Shown here in pieces: positions 17,003 to 26,355 of a DNA stretch of 64,000 nt. Origin of the DNA: an uncultured Odoribacter sp. (lineage in GTDB: Bacteria; Bacteroidota; Bacteroidia; Bacteroidales; Marinifilaceae); assembly GCA_910578985.1 (NCBI GenBank), contig CAJTSF010000003.1, positions 1-64,000 on the forward strand. The letters are read 5' to 3'. The position numbers and the translations under genes were made by a program. The notes under the pieces are model-generated. The model was not told where the DNA came from, did not search any database, and saw only the letters and a list, made by a program, of their open reading frames with translations. Position 1 is the first letter of the stretch, and each line of letters begins with the position of its first letter.

Positions 17003-17934
17003 TTATACAGTTTCTTGTTTTTCGGAATATCTATCTGATACACCTTGTGCCGTGCGTTATGCAATTCCGGTTTACGTAACCAGGGGTTAAATTGTTTCAA
17101 CGTTTTATAGCTGATGCCTTGTTGTTGGGCGAAATCCGCCCAGCTCTTGACGGAAGTGCTCACTTCGACTTTCTCGATCGGTTCGGAGGGGGCGGAGTAG
17201 CGGATATGGAAATTGTATTTCCAGGGGTGTGTCATGATTTGCTTGAGTGCGAGGATGCGGTAAACGTACCGTTCGGTCTCTTCCCCCAAGAGGAGATTAT
17301 AATAGTTGTTTTCCTTCTGTATGTCCATCTGTTTGGTCAGGAAGCGGATGCCTGCATTGTAGGAGGCGGCTGCCAGGGTCCAGGATCCGAACCGTTCGTA
17401 TGCTTTTTGCAGATAGGTGGCTGCCGCTTCGGTGGATTTTTCAATATGGTAGCGTTCGTCCACCTGCTGATTGACTTCCAGTTTCAGCTCCCTGCCCGTC
17501 TCTTTCATGATTTGCCAGATGCCCACCGCTCCGGAAGGGGAGACGATTTGCGGGTCCAGGCGGCTTTCGATGACGGCGAGGTACTTGAAATCGTCCGGAA
17601 TGTTTCGTGCTTTCAGGATAGGCTCCAATATGGCGAATATGCGGGGGGCGGTTTCCAAAATCTGAATGGTATGCGAATGCAGGTAGGCATTCACAATCAG
17701 TTCTTTCTTCAAGGCTTCCCGGACGTCCAGCCGCTGGAGCGGGACGGCTTCGCCCGCGAAGTCTATGGCTTGCGGCATGAAGATGTCGGAATACATCGGG
17801 CTGACCTTTGCCTGGCTGCCGGAGGGTGCCGGGGCGTAGGTCGTTTTGTCGTGGCGGGCGTAAAAGCCCATGGCGAGGATATTCAAAAGGGATACGACGA
17901 TACAGAGGTAAAGGAGTGTGCTTGATTTTTTCAT
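16999..17934 (-). CDS. Lytic transglycosylase, MltD-like
   Basis: The protein (311 residues) cleaves peptidoglycan glycan strands. An N-terminal membrane or signal segment (about 7-24) is followed by the SLT domain, with the catalytic glutamate in YLAVIESRLDPQIVSPSGAVG (about residues 123-143) and the WQIMKETG and AAASYNAG motifs. The C-terminal 55 residues (SWADFAQQQGISYKTLKQFN..) look like a LysM domain that would bind peptidoglycan. It lies 9 bp after the TrmH-barrel gene and overlaps the kinase gene by 4 bp. Confidence 0.9.
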   Translation of the reverse strand: MKKSSTLLYLCIVVSLLNILAMGFYARHDKTTYAPAPSGSQAKVSPMYSDIFMPQAIDFAGEAVPLQRLDVREALKKELIVNAYLHSHTIQILETAPRIFAILEPILKARNIPDDFKYLAVIESRLDPQIVSPSGAVGIWQIMKETGRELKLEVNQQVDERYHIEKSTEAAATYLQKAYERFGSWTLAAASYNAGIRFLTKQMDIQKENNYYNLLLGEETERYVYRILALKQIMTHPWKYNFHIRYSAPSEPIEKVEVSTSVKSWADFAQQQGISYKTLKQFNPWLRKPELHNARHKVYQIDIPKNKKLYK

Positions 17935-17943
17935 GATTCGGTA

Positions 17944-19701
17944 TTAAAATGCTTCTGTGATATTCATATAAATGCCCCATTTCTGTCCCGGCTCCTTCCC
18001 GATGTCCAGGCGGAAGTTCTTCCGGGGCTGCAATTGGATGCGGAGACCGAATCCGTAATTCAGTTTCCATGTTTTCCAATCGGCGGGCGTATGTCCCAAT
18101 GTGCCTGTGCCGACCCATCCGGCAACGCCGAATTTGGACCAGAACCGCCCCCGCTCGTATGCCTCCTGCGACATGAACATGTGGCGGTATTCCACGATGC
18201 CGTAAGCGATGGATTTATCGCGGTATTTTCCCCAAAGGTAGCCCCGCAGGTCGAACGGGTTGCCGAAGGTGGGCAATTCCGTATAAGGGACGTCTCCGAA
18301 ACCGATGTGGGTTTTCGCCGTCCATGCCAATGTGCTGCGCCGGCGGAACAACTGCTGGAATTGACGGTATTCCGCCTCCACGGTCTCATAATTGAACTTT
18401 CCGCCCAGGTACTTCCCGTACACCGTCCCCACAGCGTTCAGGAACACCCCGCTGTAAGGGGTGGCGACATCGTCCCGCGTGTCGTATTGCAACAGGGCGC
18501 CGACACCGATATTGTGGTAATGGGTCCCGTATTTGATGATTTCCGGATGCTGTTCCATCCAGTAAGGCATCTTTTTCGAACGGCTGTAATTGATGTCCAG
18601 CAGCGTGCCCGCATAGACATGCGGGCGGACTTCCCAAACGAAGCGCGGATAGAACTGGACGGTCGATTTGTGGAATTGGACGGAATCCTTGCCATACAGG
18701 TCGCGGAACTTTTCCGCCTGCTTGATTTCATCCGCGCCGATGCCGAAGAAATTGACGGGCTCCCGGCGGTATCCGTATTTGATGTAAATGCGGAACCGGT
18801 TTTCATTGAAGAACAGGGTCCCTGCTCCTGCGGCGACGAAGGTCCCGTTGAGGGTGATATTGAAACCGACGGGAATGAACGACCGTTGGCTGATGCTGTC
18901 ATGCGCGTTCATCCGGAAAGTCATCAGCATAGCGCCGCCTATGCCTAAAGAGGCTTCCGGGCTGTAGGACGGTCCGCCCAGAATGGACATCCACACCTTT
19001 TTATGGGCGCGGATGGAGTCGCGCCGTTGTTGGCGCTGGTATTGCTTGATTTGCCGGTCGATGGAGGGGCTCCAAGGGGTCAGGCTGCTTGCTTTCCTTT
19101 GTGCCGGGGCGGTTTGCCAGCACAGCAGGAAGAACAGGAGAATGCCCAGTAAGTTTTTCCCTTTTGCCAGCATCGGCTGGATGGCTTGCCACAGCACGAT
19201 GCCGACTGTGACGGCGATATTGAAAGAATGTTTTGTGCCGAATTGCGGTATCTCGATGCAGCCGTCCGAAGCGTCGATGACCTCCTGTTGCACGCCTTTC
19301 ACCTCATTCCCGAAGACCAGCGCATACTTTTCCTGCGGTTCCGGGCGGAAATCTTCCAGGGAGGTCGAGTGTTCCGCCTGCTCGACGGAGAGAATCCGGT
19401 AGCCTTCCTCTTTCAGCTGGCGGATGACCGGCAGCGTCTCTTTCCGGTATTCCCATTCCACTGCCTCCTCTGCGCCCAGGGCGGTTTTATGCACCTCCCG
19501 GTTCTCCGGGGTGGAGGTGATGCCGCAGAGGTATATCTTTTCTATTCGGAAAGCATCCGAAGTCCGGAACACGGAACCGACGTTATTTTGGCTGCGGATA
19601 TTGTCCAGCACGATAACCGCCGGCAGTTTTTTTGCTTCCTTGAATTGTGCCGTGCTGATTCGGTGCAGTTCCTCATTCTGTAGTTTCCGAAAGTTCTCCA
19701 T
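17944..19701 (-). CDS. In-frame fusion: TrmH-type RNA methyltransferase + BamA/D15-type outer-membrane barrel
   Basis: Residues 1-175 are a complete SpoU/TrmH-type RNA 2'-O-methyltransferase (motifs NVGSVFRTSDAF, ALVFGNEVKG, EIPQFGTKHSFNIAVTVGIV). Directly after this, from Met177, comes MLAKGKNLLGILLFFLLCWQ..TAPAQ, which looks like a signal peptide, and then about 380 residues of a D15-type barrel ending in YMNITEAF. A methyltransferase and an outer-membrane barrel cannot work in one compartment. Either the stop between two genes was lost, or the barrel is made from the internal ATG at 19171-19173. The start overlaps the end of miaB by 29 bp. Confidence 0.85.
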   Translation of the reverse strand: MENFRKLQNEELHRISTAQFKEAKKLPAVIVLDNIRSQNNVGSVFRTSDAFRIEKIYLCGITSTPENREVHKTALGAEEAVEWEYRKETLPVIRQLKEEGYRILSVEQAEHSTSLEDFRPEPQEKYALVFGNEVKGVQQEVIDASDGCIEIPQFGTKHSFNIAVTVGIVLWQAIQPMLAKGKNLLGILLFFLLCWQTAPAQRKASSLTPWSPSIDRQIKQYQRQQRRDSIRAHKKVWMSILGGPSYSPEASLGIGGAMLMTFRMNAHDSISQRSFIPVGFNITLNGTFVAAGAGTLFFNENRFRIYIKYGYRREPVNFFGIGADEIKQAEKFRDLYGKDSVQFHKSTVQFYPRFVWEVRPHVYAGTLLDINYSRSKKMPYWMEQHPEIIKYGTHYHNIGVGALLQYDTRDDVATPYSGVFLNAVGTVYGKYLGGKFNYETVEAEYRQFQQLFRRRSTLAWTAKTHIGFGDVPYTELPTFGNPFDLRGYLWGKYRDKSIAYGIVEYRHMFMSQEAYERGRFWSKFGVAGWVGTGTLGHTPADWKTWKLNYGFGLRIQLQPRKNFRLDIGKEPGQKWGIYMNITEAF

Positions 19702-21049
19702 GCGTATGTTTTGATTCTGTCCGTTGTCCGATGATTTCCCCGATGAGAGTGGCGGAGGTGCAGTCTTTTATTCTCACCTGCACGAAAGAGCCGATGGCGA
19801 TGCCTTGGGCGGGGAACACTGCCACCTTGTTCTGGCTCGTGCGTCCGAACATCTCGTCGGCGCTTTTTTTCGAGACGCCTTCCACCAGCACCTCGAACGT
19901 TTTACCGATATCCCGTCGGTTGCTTTCCAGTGACCATCCCGTTTGCAGCTCGATCAGTTCCTGCAACCGCCTGCCTTTGGTCGCCTCGTCCACATTGTCC
20001 GGCAGGCTTTGGGAAGCTTTGGTGCCGGGGCGTTCCGAATATTTGAACATATAAGCCAGGTCGAAGCCCACTTCCCGCATCAGTTCCAATGTTTGCCGGT
20101 AGTCCTCCTCACTTTCGTTGTGGAATCCCACGAACACATCCGTCGAGATGCCGCAGTCGGGAATGATGCGGCGGATGGCGGCAATGCGGTCCAGATACCA
20201 TTCCCGGGTATATTTGCGGTTCATGTCCTTCAGCACCGAATTGCTTCCGGACTGCACCGGCAGGTGGATCGCCTTGCAGAGGTTCGGATGGCGGGCGATG
20301 GTTTCCAGCGTTTCATCGCTCATGTCCTTGGGGTGGGAGGTGGCAAAACGGATGCGCATGCCGGGCACGGTGCGTGCCACCAGCTCCAGCAGGGCGGGAA
20401 ACCGCATCTCCGTCGAGTCGTCCTTGAAGAGGTAGGAATTGACGTTCTGTCCCAGCAGGGTGACCTCCTTGTATCCGCGGCGTTGCAGGTCCAGGACTTC
20501 CGCCACGATGCTGTGCGGGCTCCGGCTGCGTTCCCTTCCGCGGGTGTAGGGCACGATGCAATAAGTGCAGAAATTGTTGCATCCGCGCATGATGGAGACG
20601 AATCCTGAAATGGCGGTTTCGTCAATGCGGGAAGGGCAGATGTCCTTATAGGTTTCCGTGGTCGAGAGTTCGATGTTGATGGCTTTCTCGCCCCGTTCCG
20701 CCTGTTCGATGAGGAGGGGAAGGTCCTGGTAGGCATCCGGTCCCACCACGATATCGACGTTCTTTTCCTGTTCGAACAACCGTGCTCCCAGCCGTTCCGC
20801 CATGCACCCCATGATGCCGACCAGCAGGTGCGGGTTGCGTTTCCGGATTTCGGAAAAGCCCTGCACCCGCCCGCGCACCCGCTGTTCCGCGTTCTCGCGC
20901 ACGGAGCAGGTGTTCACTAAAATGATATCCGCTTCGTTTTTATCCTTCACATGCTCGAACCCCCGCGCTTTGAGGATGGCTGCCACCACTTCGCTGTCCG
21001 CCACGTTCATCTGGCAGCCGTATGTCTCGATATAAAATGTCTTTGCCAT
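19673..21049 (-). CDS. miaB: tRNA-2-methylthio-N6-dimethylallyladenosine synthase
   Basis: MiaB is a radical-SAM methylthiotransferase that modifies A37 of tRNAs reading UNN codons. The 458-residue protein has the UPF0004 domain with Cys12 (ETYGCQMN), NTCSVRENA and GCMAE, the radical-SAM motif in GCNNFCTYCIVPYTRGRERSR, and a C-terminal TRAM domain. Length is normal. A TATCTTTG box 22 bp upstream (21071-21078) is a likely promoter, making miaB the first gene of a transcript that runs on to mscL. Confidence 0.97.
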   Translation of the reverse strand: MAKTFYIETYGCQMNVADSEVVAAILKARGFEHVKDKNEADIILVNTCSVRENAEQRVRGRVQGFSEIRKRNPHLLVGIMGCMAERLGARLFEQEKNVDIVVGPDAYQDLPLLIEQAERGEKAINIELSTTETYKDICPSRIDETAISGFVSIMRGCNNFCTYCIVPYTRGRERSRSPHSIVAEVLDLQRRGYKEVTLLGQNVNSYLFKDDSTEMRFPALLELVARTVPGMRIRFATSHPKDMSDETLETIARHPNLCKAIHLPVQSGSNSVLKDMNRKYTREWYLDRIAAIRRIIPDCGISTDVFVGFHNESEEDYRQTLELMREVGFDLAYMFKYSERPGTKASQSLPDNVDEATKGRRLQELIELQTGWSLESNRRDIGKTFEVLVEGVSKKSADEMFGRTSQNKVAVFPAQGIAIGSFVQVRIKDCTSATLIGEIIGQRTESKHTHGELSETTE

Positions 21050-21070
21050 ATATGTTCTTGAAATTCGGAG

Positions 21071-21078
21071 GCAAAGAT
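21071..21078 (-). promoter_or_regulatory. Promoter -7 box of miaB and following genes
   Basis: TATCTTTG on the minus strand fits TAnnTTTG. A TTTC lies 18 bp upstream, close to the TTTG -33 consensus. The box is 22 bp before the miaB start. Confidence 0.6.
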
Positions 21079-21094
21079 AATGTTTTCAACCGAT

Positions 21095-22570
21095 TTAGAA
21101 ACGGATTCCGAAAGTTATCCGGGCTTCGTTGCTTTTATATTTGTTCTTCACCGGGTCGGCAACCACTTCGTCGCCGTAGGAATAGAAGACCGTTTCGTCC
21201 TGGGAGTGCCTGTGCACGAAAGCGGCGTCGCAGTAGAACGTGCCGAAGTTCAAGCCGAAACCTCCCGAAAAGGCATGCAGGCGGTTATGGTCCTTGTTGT
21301 TTTCGTAGTAAGGGCTCTCCTTGAAATTATACCCTGCCCGCAGGCTGAACACCGGATTGAAGCGGTATTCAGCCCCTGCCCGGAAATTGTGCGTGGGGCG
21401 CAGATAAGCGAGGATGTCGCTGTTCTCGTACCCGTAGTCATACCCGTCGGAAGAGTGGGTGAACTTGGCGTTCGTGTATTTGACAAACTCGTAATCCGCG
21501 CTCAGGATGGCTTTCTGTCCCAATACGGTGGCGGCGCCCACGACCGCCCGCCACGGGGAGCGCATGTTGTAATCCACGGACATCTCGTAACTGGGCACTT
21601 CGTACCATCCTTTCTCGCGTCCCGTGCGCTCGTCGAAATCGGTGATGAACTCCGAATAAATGCCGGTGTACATCGTATAGTTGATGTTATACCACGTCGG
21701 CGTATGGATGGAGGCGCCCAATCGGAGCGCGGGGATGGGGCGGTAGATGGCGCCGAACTTCAGGTTGATGCCCGCGCCGTTCATCTTCTTGTATTCGCTG
21801 TACGTGTAGTAATCCAGTTTCGACGGCGAATCCATGTCCGGGGCTTCCGTGAAAGTCGAAAGCATTTTGTAATAGACCGACTGCACGCCGATGCTCATCC
21901 CGATGTAGAGTTTGTCCTTGTAATTGCTGCCGAAAGCCAGCGTATATTCCCCCTGGAAGCCTTTCTCCTCCGTCTCTTTCACCTGTGCCACGTTTTCGTG
22001 CACATCGCTCAATGCCAGCACGGAATAGTACTCTCCTTTCTCCTCGTCCCGGTTAATCAGGAAGGCGTCGTATGCCAGTCCGGTGAGGAAGCCGTCCAAC
22101 TCATCCGAAGGGGTATTCCCCGCCTGCAAAGCCATCACGTCCGTGAACGATGAATAGGAATTGCCGACAACCTGCCGCGTCTTCCGGTTGAAATTGTTCA
22201 GGTTGGTGTAATTCACGCTGAAATTGATGCCTTTCCAATTCCCGTCGGGCATATAGAGCGTCATGACGGCGCCCATGTCGCCCACTTGGAAGCTCGTTTT
22301 CTTCCCGGTTTCGTTTCCGGCTTTCGTTTGGGTGAAATTCAACTGGGGGGTGAAGGAAAATTCCGATTTCCGGAACACCCCGATGCCTGCCGGGTTGTTC
22401 AGAATGGCGGAAATGTCCCCGCCCAGGGCGTTGAACGCGCCTCCCATGGCGGTCACGCGTGCCGTTCCGTAGTTGGGCAGGCGGCTGAACCGCACGGCAT
22501 CTTCGAAATTCTGCGCTTGTGCTGCGGTGAAAAGGCAGACCGCCAAGCCAATCGTATAAATCTTTTTCAT
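21095..22570 (-). CDS. FadL/TodX-type (OmpP1) outer-membrane transport protein
   Basis: A 491-residue outer-membrane barrel with a signal peptide ending AAQAQ at about residue 19. The segment GTARVTAMGGAFNALGGDISAILNNPAGIG is the hallmark N-terminal hatch of the OmpP1/FadL/TodX family, in which the hatch plugs a barrel that takes up hydrophobic compounds. The C-terminus KSNEARITFGIRF ends in phenylalanine. The substrate cannot be told. It lies 20 bp after the aromatic-rich lipoprotein gene, so both are probably one transcript. Confidence 0.85.
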   Translation of the reverse strand: MKKIYTIGLAVCLFTAAQAQNFEDAVRFSRLPNYGTARVTAMGGAFNALGGDISAILNNPAGIGVFRKSEFSFTPQLNFTQTKAGNETGKKTSFQVGDMGAVMTLYMPDGNWKGINFSVNYTNLNNFNRKTRQVVGNSYSSFTDVMALQAGNTPSDELDGFLTGLAYDAFLINRDEEKGEYYSVLALSDVHENVAQVKETEEKGFQGEYTLAFGSNYKDKLYIGMSIGVQSVYYKMLSTFTEAPDMDSPSKLDYYTYSEYKKMNGAGINLKFGAIYRPIPALRLGASIHTPTWYNINYTMYTGIYSEFITDFDERTGREKGWYEVPSYEMSVDYNMRSPWRAVVGAATVLGQKAILSADYEFVKYTNAKFTHSSDGYDYGYENSDILAYLRPTHNFRAGAEYRFNPVFSLRAGYNFKESPYYENNKDHNRLHAFSGGFGLNFGTFYCDAAFVHRHSQDETVFYSYGDEVVADPVKNKYKSNEARITFGIRF

Positions 22571-22590
22571 CTCTTTTCTGTTTTAGCCGT

Positions 22591-23889
22591 TTAACGTCTG
22601 CCCGGGCGTGTCGGGGCGGTCGGGCGTGAGCCTCCTCCCGTGTTGCTTCTGGCGGGCTGGTAGTTTCCCCCTCTCGACGGGGTGGGGGTGTATCTCGGAC
22701 GCGTCTGGGTTTGCGGGCGCGTATATTGCGTGGACCTTGGGTTGCTCTGCCGGTTGGTGGCGGGGTGCTGCTCCTGCCGTCTCGGGGTCGTGGGGCGGGT
22801 GGTGGCATTGCCGCGGTCATAGGTGTTCGGGCGCGTGGTCGTGTTCGGCTGTCGCGTCGTGCTGCCCGGTCTCAACACGTTGGGATTGTTGGGACGCGTG
22901 GTCGTGGCACCGCTGGGGCGTTGGGGGCGGGTAGCGCCCGGGCGGTATTGGCTGCCAGTGCCCGTGCCGGGGCGCGGGGTCGTCGAGGGGATAGTGTTCG
23001 TGGAGGGGCGTCTCGTCGAAGAGGGGCGGTAGATGTTGCCCGGGCGTCCTTCCGGGCGGATGCCGTGGATGCCGCCGCCGGTGCTCGGGCGCTGTCCTGC
23101 CAGGGGATGCGTGGGGCGGGGACGGTTCCACCCCGGATGGATGGGGGTATGCCACGGGTCGTGCCAAGGATACCACCCCGGGTAATGTCCGTGCCAGTGT
23201 CCGTACCACGGGTCATACCAGCCATGGTTCCACGAAAACCACGGGTCGTACCACCCGTGATGCCACGGATCGTACCATCCGTTGCTCCACCCGAACCCGA
23301 AACTCCATCCCGGCGTGCCCCAATACAGGCTGAAACCGGGACGGAACGGGCGGTTGAAGGTCATGTCGAATGCCCAGCTGTCGAAACGCGGGTTGTCCCA
23401 TGCCGTCGTCCAGATGTACTTCGGATAGCTGCCCAAAAGCAGCGACGAATACAGGTCGATGTTCGAACTGGAGGGGAACCACCAGAAACGCCCGTCGTCC
23501 GTGTACACGTTCCAGTCCGGGTCGAACGACAGGTTCATGGCGATGTCGTACCCGTTGCTGTTGAAAGAGGCGAAGCCGTTGGGATACATGTCGATGATGC
23601 GTTGGATTTCCCGCAAATCGTTCCGGTTGCCTTTATAGCCGCCGATCCAGTAGCCGCTCTCCTCGTACGCCGTCGGGCTTGCCGTTGCCCGGACCGCTTC
23701 CGGGGCGGGAGTGTTTGCCTCGCGGGCGGGCGTATATTCCGCCCGTTGCGACGCGGTCATCGCCGGTTCCTGCATCTTCTCTTTTCCGGGCACATAGTAA
23801 ATGTCGTCCTCCTCCATGCTCAGGGAGCGGTAGGAGGAGCAGCCGGCGGCGGCAAGCGCGAATATCGTGATGTATAGCAAGTACTTCAT
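22591..23889 (-). CDS. Aromatic/His-rich and Pro/Thr/Arg-rich lipoprotein
   Basis: A 432-residue lipoprotein: lipobox ALAAAGC with Cys17. Residues about 90-190 form a folded-looking region. From about 190 to 250 the chain is dominated by Gly, Trp, Tyr, Pro and His, with the unit GWYDPW repeated three times (about 209-236) and HGWYDP-like variants. The last 180 residues are rich in Pro, Thr, Arg, Gly and Asn and probably unfolded. Older annotations of such Bacteroidota proteins borrow unrelated eukaryotic names; I see no basis for any function beyond an exported, probably cell-surface, lipoprotein. Confidence 0.75.
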   Translation of the reverse strand: MKYLLYITIFALAAAGCSSYRSLSMEEDDIYYVPGKEKMQEPAMTASQRAEYTPAREANTPAPEAVRATASPTAYEESGYWIGGYKGNRNDLREIQRIIDMYPNGFASFNSNGYDIAMNLSFDPDWNVYTDDGRFWWFPSSSNIDLYSSLLLGSYPKYIWTTAWDNPRFDSWAFDMTFNRPFRPGFSLYWGTPGWSFGFGWSNGWYDPWHHGWYDPWFSWNHGWYDPWYGHWHGHYPGWYPWHDPWHTPIHPGWNRPRPTHPLAGQRPSTGGGIHGIRPEGRPGNIYRPSSTRRPSTNTIPSTTPRPGTGTGSQYRPGATRPQRPSGATTTRPNNPNVLRPGSTTRQPNTTTRPNTYDRGNATTRPTTPRRQEQHPATNRQSNPRSTQYTRPQTQTRPRYTPTPSRGGNYQPARSNTGGGSRPTAPTRPGRR

Positions 23890-24014
23890 TTTTTAGGAAT
23901 TTAATGGTTTACTTTAATATAGCAAAAATCATACCATATATCTCCTTGGCGCTTTATGTCCGTTGTACGGAAGCGAATCGCGAAAGTTTCGTTGCCTATC
24001 TTCAAATATTTGCA

Positions 24015-24022
24015 TATATTTG
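24015..24022 (+). promoter_or_regulatory. Promoter -7 box of proS
   Basis: TATATTTG matches TAnnTTTG, with GTTG (23991-23994) 20 bp upstream as a near -33 box. It lies 27 bp before ATG 24050 and decides against the longer in-frame start at 23963, which would precede the transcript start. Confidence 0.6.
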
Positions 24023-24049
24023 TCACCGTTTTTCAAAAATATAAATGCG

Positions 24050-25525
24050 ATGGGAAAGTTTTTAACCTCAAGAAGTGAAGATTACTCACAGTGGTACAAT
24101 GAATTAGTGGTAAAGGCAGGCTTGGCGGAGCAGTCGGCTGTACGCGGCTGTATGGTGATCAAGCCTTACGGATATGCGATTTGGGAAAAAATGCAGCGCC
24201 AGTTGGACGACATGTTCAAGGCGACGGGGCATGTCAATGCCTACTTCCCGCTGCTCATCCCAAAATCCTTCTTCTCCCGGGAGGCGGACCACGTGGAAGG
24301 GTTCGCCAAGGAGTGCGCCGTGGTCACCCACTATCGCTTGAAAAACGACCCCAACGGCGGGGGGGTAGTCGTGGACCCTGCCGCCAAGCTCGAGGAGGAG
24401 TACATCATCCGCCCCACCTCCGAGACCATCATCTGGAACACCTATAAAAACTGGATACAGTCCTACCGCGACCTCCCCATCCTCTGCAACCAGTGGGCGA
24501 ACGTGATGCGCTGGGAGATGCGCACCCGCATGTTCCTGCGCACGGCGGAATTCCTGTGGCAGGAGGGTCACACCGCCCACGCCACCCGCGAGGAGGCGAT
24601 GGAGGAGGCGGACCGCATGGTGCGCATCTATGCCGAATTCGCCCAGAACTGGATGGCGGTGCCCGTGGTGATGGGCAGCAAGAGCGAGAGCGAACGCTTC
24701 GCTGGCGCGCTGGAGACCTTCACCATCGAGGCGTTGATGCAGGACGGCAAGGCATTGCAGGCGGGCACGTCGCACTTCCTCGGGCAGAACTTCGCCAAGG
24801 CGTTCGACGTGCAGTTCACCAACAAGGACGGCAAACTGGAACACGTGTGGGCGACCTCCTGGGGCGTATCCACCCGTCTGATGGGCGCGCTCATCATGGC
24901 GCACTCCGACGACAACGGGCTGGTGCTGCCGCCGAAGCTCGCCCCCCTGCAGGTGGTCATTGTGCCCATCTACAAAGGCGCAGAAGGCTTGCAGAAAATC
25001 AATGAAAGAGTACAGCCCCTCCTCGACAAACTCAAGGCGAAGGGTATCTCCGTGCAATACGACAACCGCGACACCCAGAAGCCCGGCTGGAAATTCGCCG
25101 AGTACGAGCTCAAGGGCGTCCCCGTACGCCTCGCCGTGGGCGAGCGCGACCTGGAGAACGGCACCGTCGAGGTCGCCCGCCGCGACACCCTCACCAAGGA
25201 AACCCTCCCCTTCGACGGCATCGAGGCGCACATCGAACAGCTCCTCGCCGACATCCAGGAGAACATCTACCGCAAGGCGCTCGCCTTCCGCGACGGCATG
25301 ATCACCAAGGTGGACTCCTACGACGAATTCAAGCAACTGCTGGAAACCAAAGGCGGCTTCTTCCTCTGCCACTGGGACGGCACCGCGGAAACCGAGGAGC
25401 GCATCAAGGCGGAAACCAAAGCCACCATCCGCTGCATCCCCTTCGACTCTCCCGCCGAGGAAGGCAAGGATATGCTCACCGGCAAACCTTCCCACTGCCG
25501 CGTCCTGATAGCGAAAGCGTATTAA
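24050..25525 (+). CDS. proS: Prolyl-tRNA synthetase (archaeal/eukaryal type)
   Basis: ProRS charges tRNA-Pro. The 491-residue protein starts MGKFLTSRSEDYSQWYNELV and has the class II core motifs (YFPLLIPKSFF, IIRPTSETIIW, MRWEMRTRMFLRTAEFLWQEGHT) and the C-terminal zinc-type domain of the short ProRS form that is common in Bacteroidota. No INS editing domain is present, as expected for this type. An upstream in-frame ATG at 23963 would add 29 unrelated residues, and the promoter box argues against it. A strong terminator follows. Confidence 0.97.
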   Translation: MGKFLTSRSEDYSQWYNELVVKAGLAEQSAVRGCMVIKPYGYAIWEKMQRQLDDMFKATGHVNAYFPLLIPKSFFSREADHVEGFAKECAVVTHYRLKNDPNGGGVVVDPAAKLEEEYIIRPTSETIIWNTYKNWIQSYRDLPILCNQWANVMRWEMRTRMFLRTAEFLWQEGHTAHATREEAMEEADRMVRIYAEFAQNWMAVPVVMGSKSESERFAGALETFTIEALMQDGKALQAGTSHFLGQNFAKAFDVQFTNKDGKLEHVWATSWGVSTRLMGALIMAHSDDNGLVLPPKLAPLQVVIVPIYKGAEGLQKINERVQPLLDKLKAKGISVQYDNRDTQKPGWKFAEYELKGVPVRLAVGERDLENGTVEVARRDTLTKETLPFDGIEAHIEQLLADIQENIYRKALAFRDGMITKVDSYDEFKQLLETKGGFFLCHWDGTAETEERIKAETKATIRCIPFDSPAEEGKDMLTGKPSHCRVLIAKAY

Positions 25526-25546
25526 AACGCTATAAGACCAATGAAT

Positions 25547-25572
25547 CCCCCGTGGCAGAAGTGCCGCGGGGG
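25547..25572 (+). terminator. Terminator after proS
   Basis: An 11-bp stem (CCCCCGTGGCA with TGCCGCGGGGG, one non-Watson-Crick pair), loop GAAG, followed by ATTTGTTTT, 21 bp beyond the proS stop. Confidence 0.85.
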
Positions 25573-25610
25573 ATTTGTTTTGCCTCTTTACTGCCTGTTG
25601 TCTTCGAATA

Positions 25611-25774
25611 ATCTTCGAGTAATCTCCGTATTTGCTCTATCCATAGCCTACCCTTTGCCCGGCTTTCGCCTATGTTGAAATAGGCGGAGGGTAGGCGGGG
25701 GGTAGGCTATGGATAGGGATGACTGCCGGATTACTCGAAGATTATCCGAAGACAACCCGAAGAGTGCCCGAAGG
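25611..25774. repeat. Palindromic repeat P, copy 2
   Basis: This copy is identical over 164 bp to 11430-11593 and again lies between two convergent genes (proS and a secreted protein gene). Here the left arm is longer: TGTTGTCTTCGAATAATC from 25597 also pairs with the right arm GATTATCCGAAGACAAC, so the whole hairpin spans about 25597-25765. Nothing else is seen in this 308-bp gap apart from the proS terminator. Confidence 0.9.
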
Positions 25775-25833
25775 TACGAAGATACTATATGCTGTTAACT
25801 TATTTTTTATAAGTTTGAATATCAATTATATAA

Positions 25834-26337
25834 CTAAAACTCACCCAACGTCATCACAATCGCATAGCCATTTCTTTTTTCTTCATCATAAACGCTTATT
25901 TCATGGGGAAATTTGCGTTTATCGCTTTCTTGGTTATACCACCCGTATTTGCAAAATTCTTTCCAAATAGCGTCTTTATACTTCATGGGTATCGTACTCT
26001 TATACTTGAATATACCGATAGTGATTAATGTCACTTTTCTGCCTTCAATGTAACCGTCGAAAGGTCTGATATCTATTTGTACTGAATCCTGTCCTACATA
26101 AATGTATCCCCAAATCTTCATTCCGTAATATTCCGCCACTTCTTCGCGTTCCATGCCCATGTCCAGACACCATTGCCCGATAACTTTTTCCAATTTGAAC
26201 GCATCCTCCATTTCTCTCTTGTTTATAAGGGCGTCTATGGATTTTGTTGCAAAAGTGGCTATGTCTTGTGCTGATATTTGTGAATAGCATTCACAAAAAC
26301 TCAAAAGAATGATTGAAAATAATGCCAATCTTCTCAT
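25834..26337 (-). CDS. Secreted protein of unknown function
   Basis: A 167-residue protein with a signal peptide of about 20 residues (MRRLALFSIILLSFCECYSQ). The mature part is mixed alpha/beta with charged surface segments (EMEDAFKLEKVIGQW, KYKDAIWKEFCKYGWYN). I do not recognise a family. It is the last gene of the AT-rich part of the operon that starts at 31246 and begins 18 bp after the YwqK-like gene. Its base composition is clearly richer in A+T than the housekeeping genes around, which suggests it came by transfer. Confidence 0.65.
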   Translation of the reverse strand: MRRLALFSIILLSFCECYSQISAQDIATFATKSIDALINKREMEDAFKLEKVIGQWCLDMGMEREEVAEYYGMKIWGYIYVGQDSVQIDIRPFDGYIEGRKVTLITIGIFKYKSTIPMKYKDAIWKEFCKYGWYNQESDKRKFPHEISVYDEEKRNGYAIVMTLGEF

Positions 26338-26355
26338 AATTTCAAATATTAAGAA

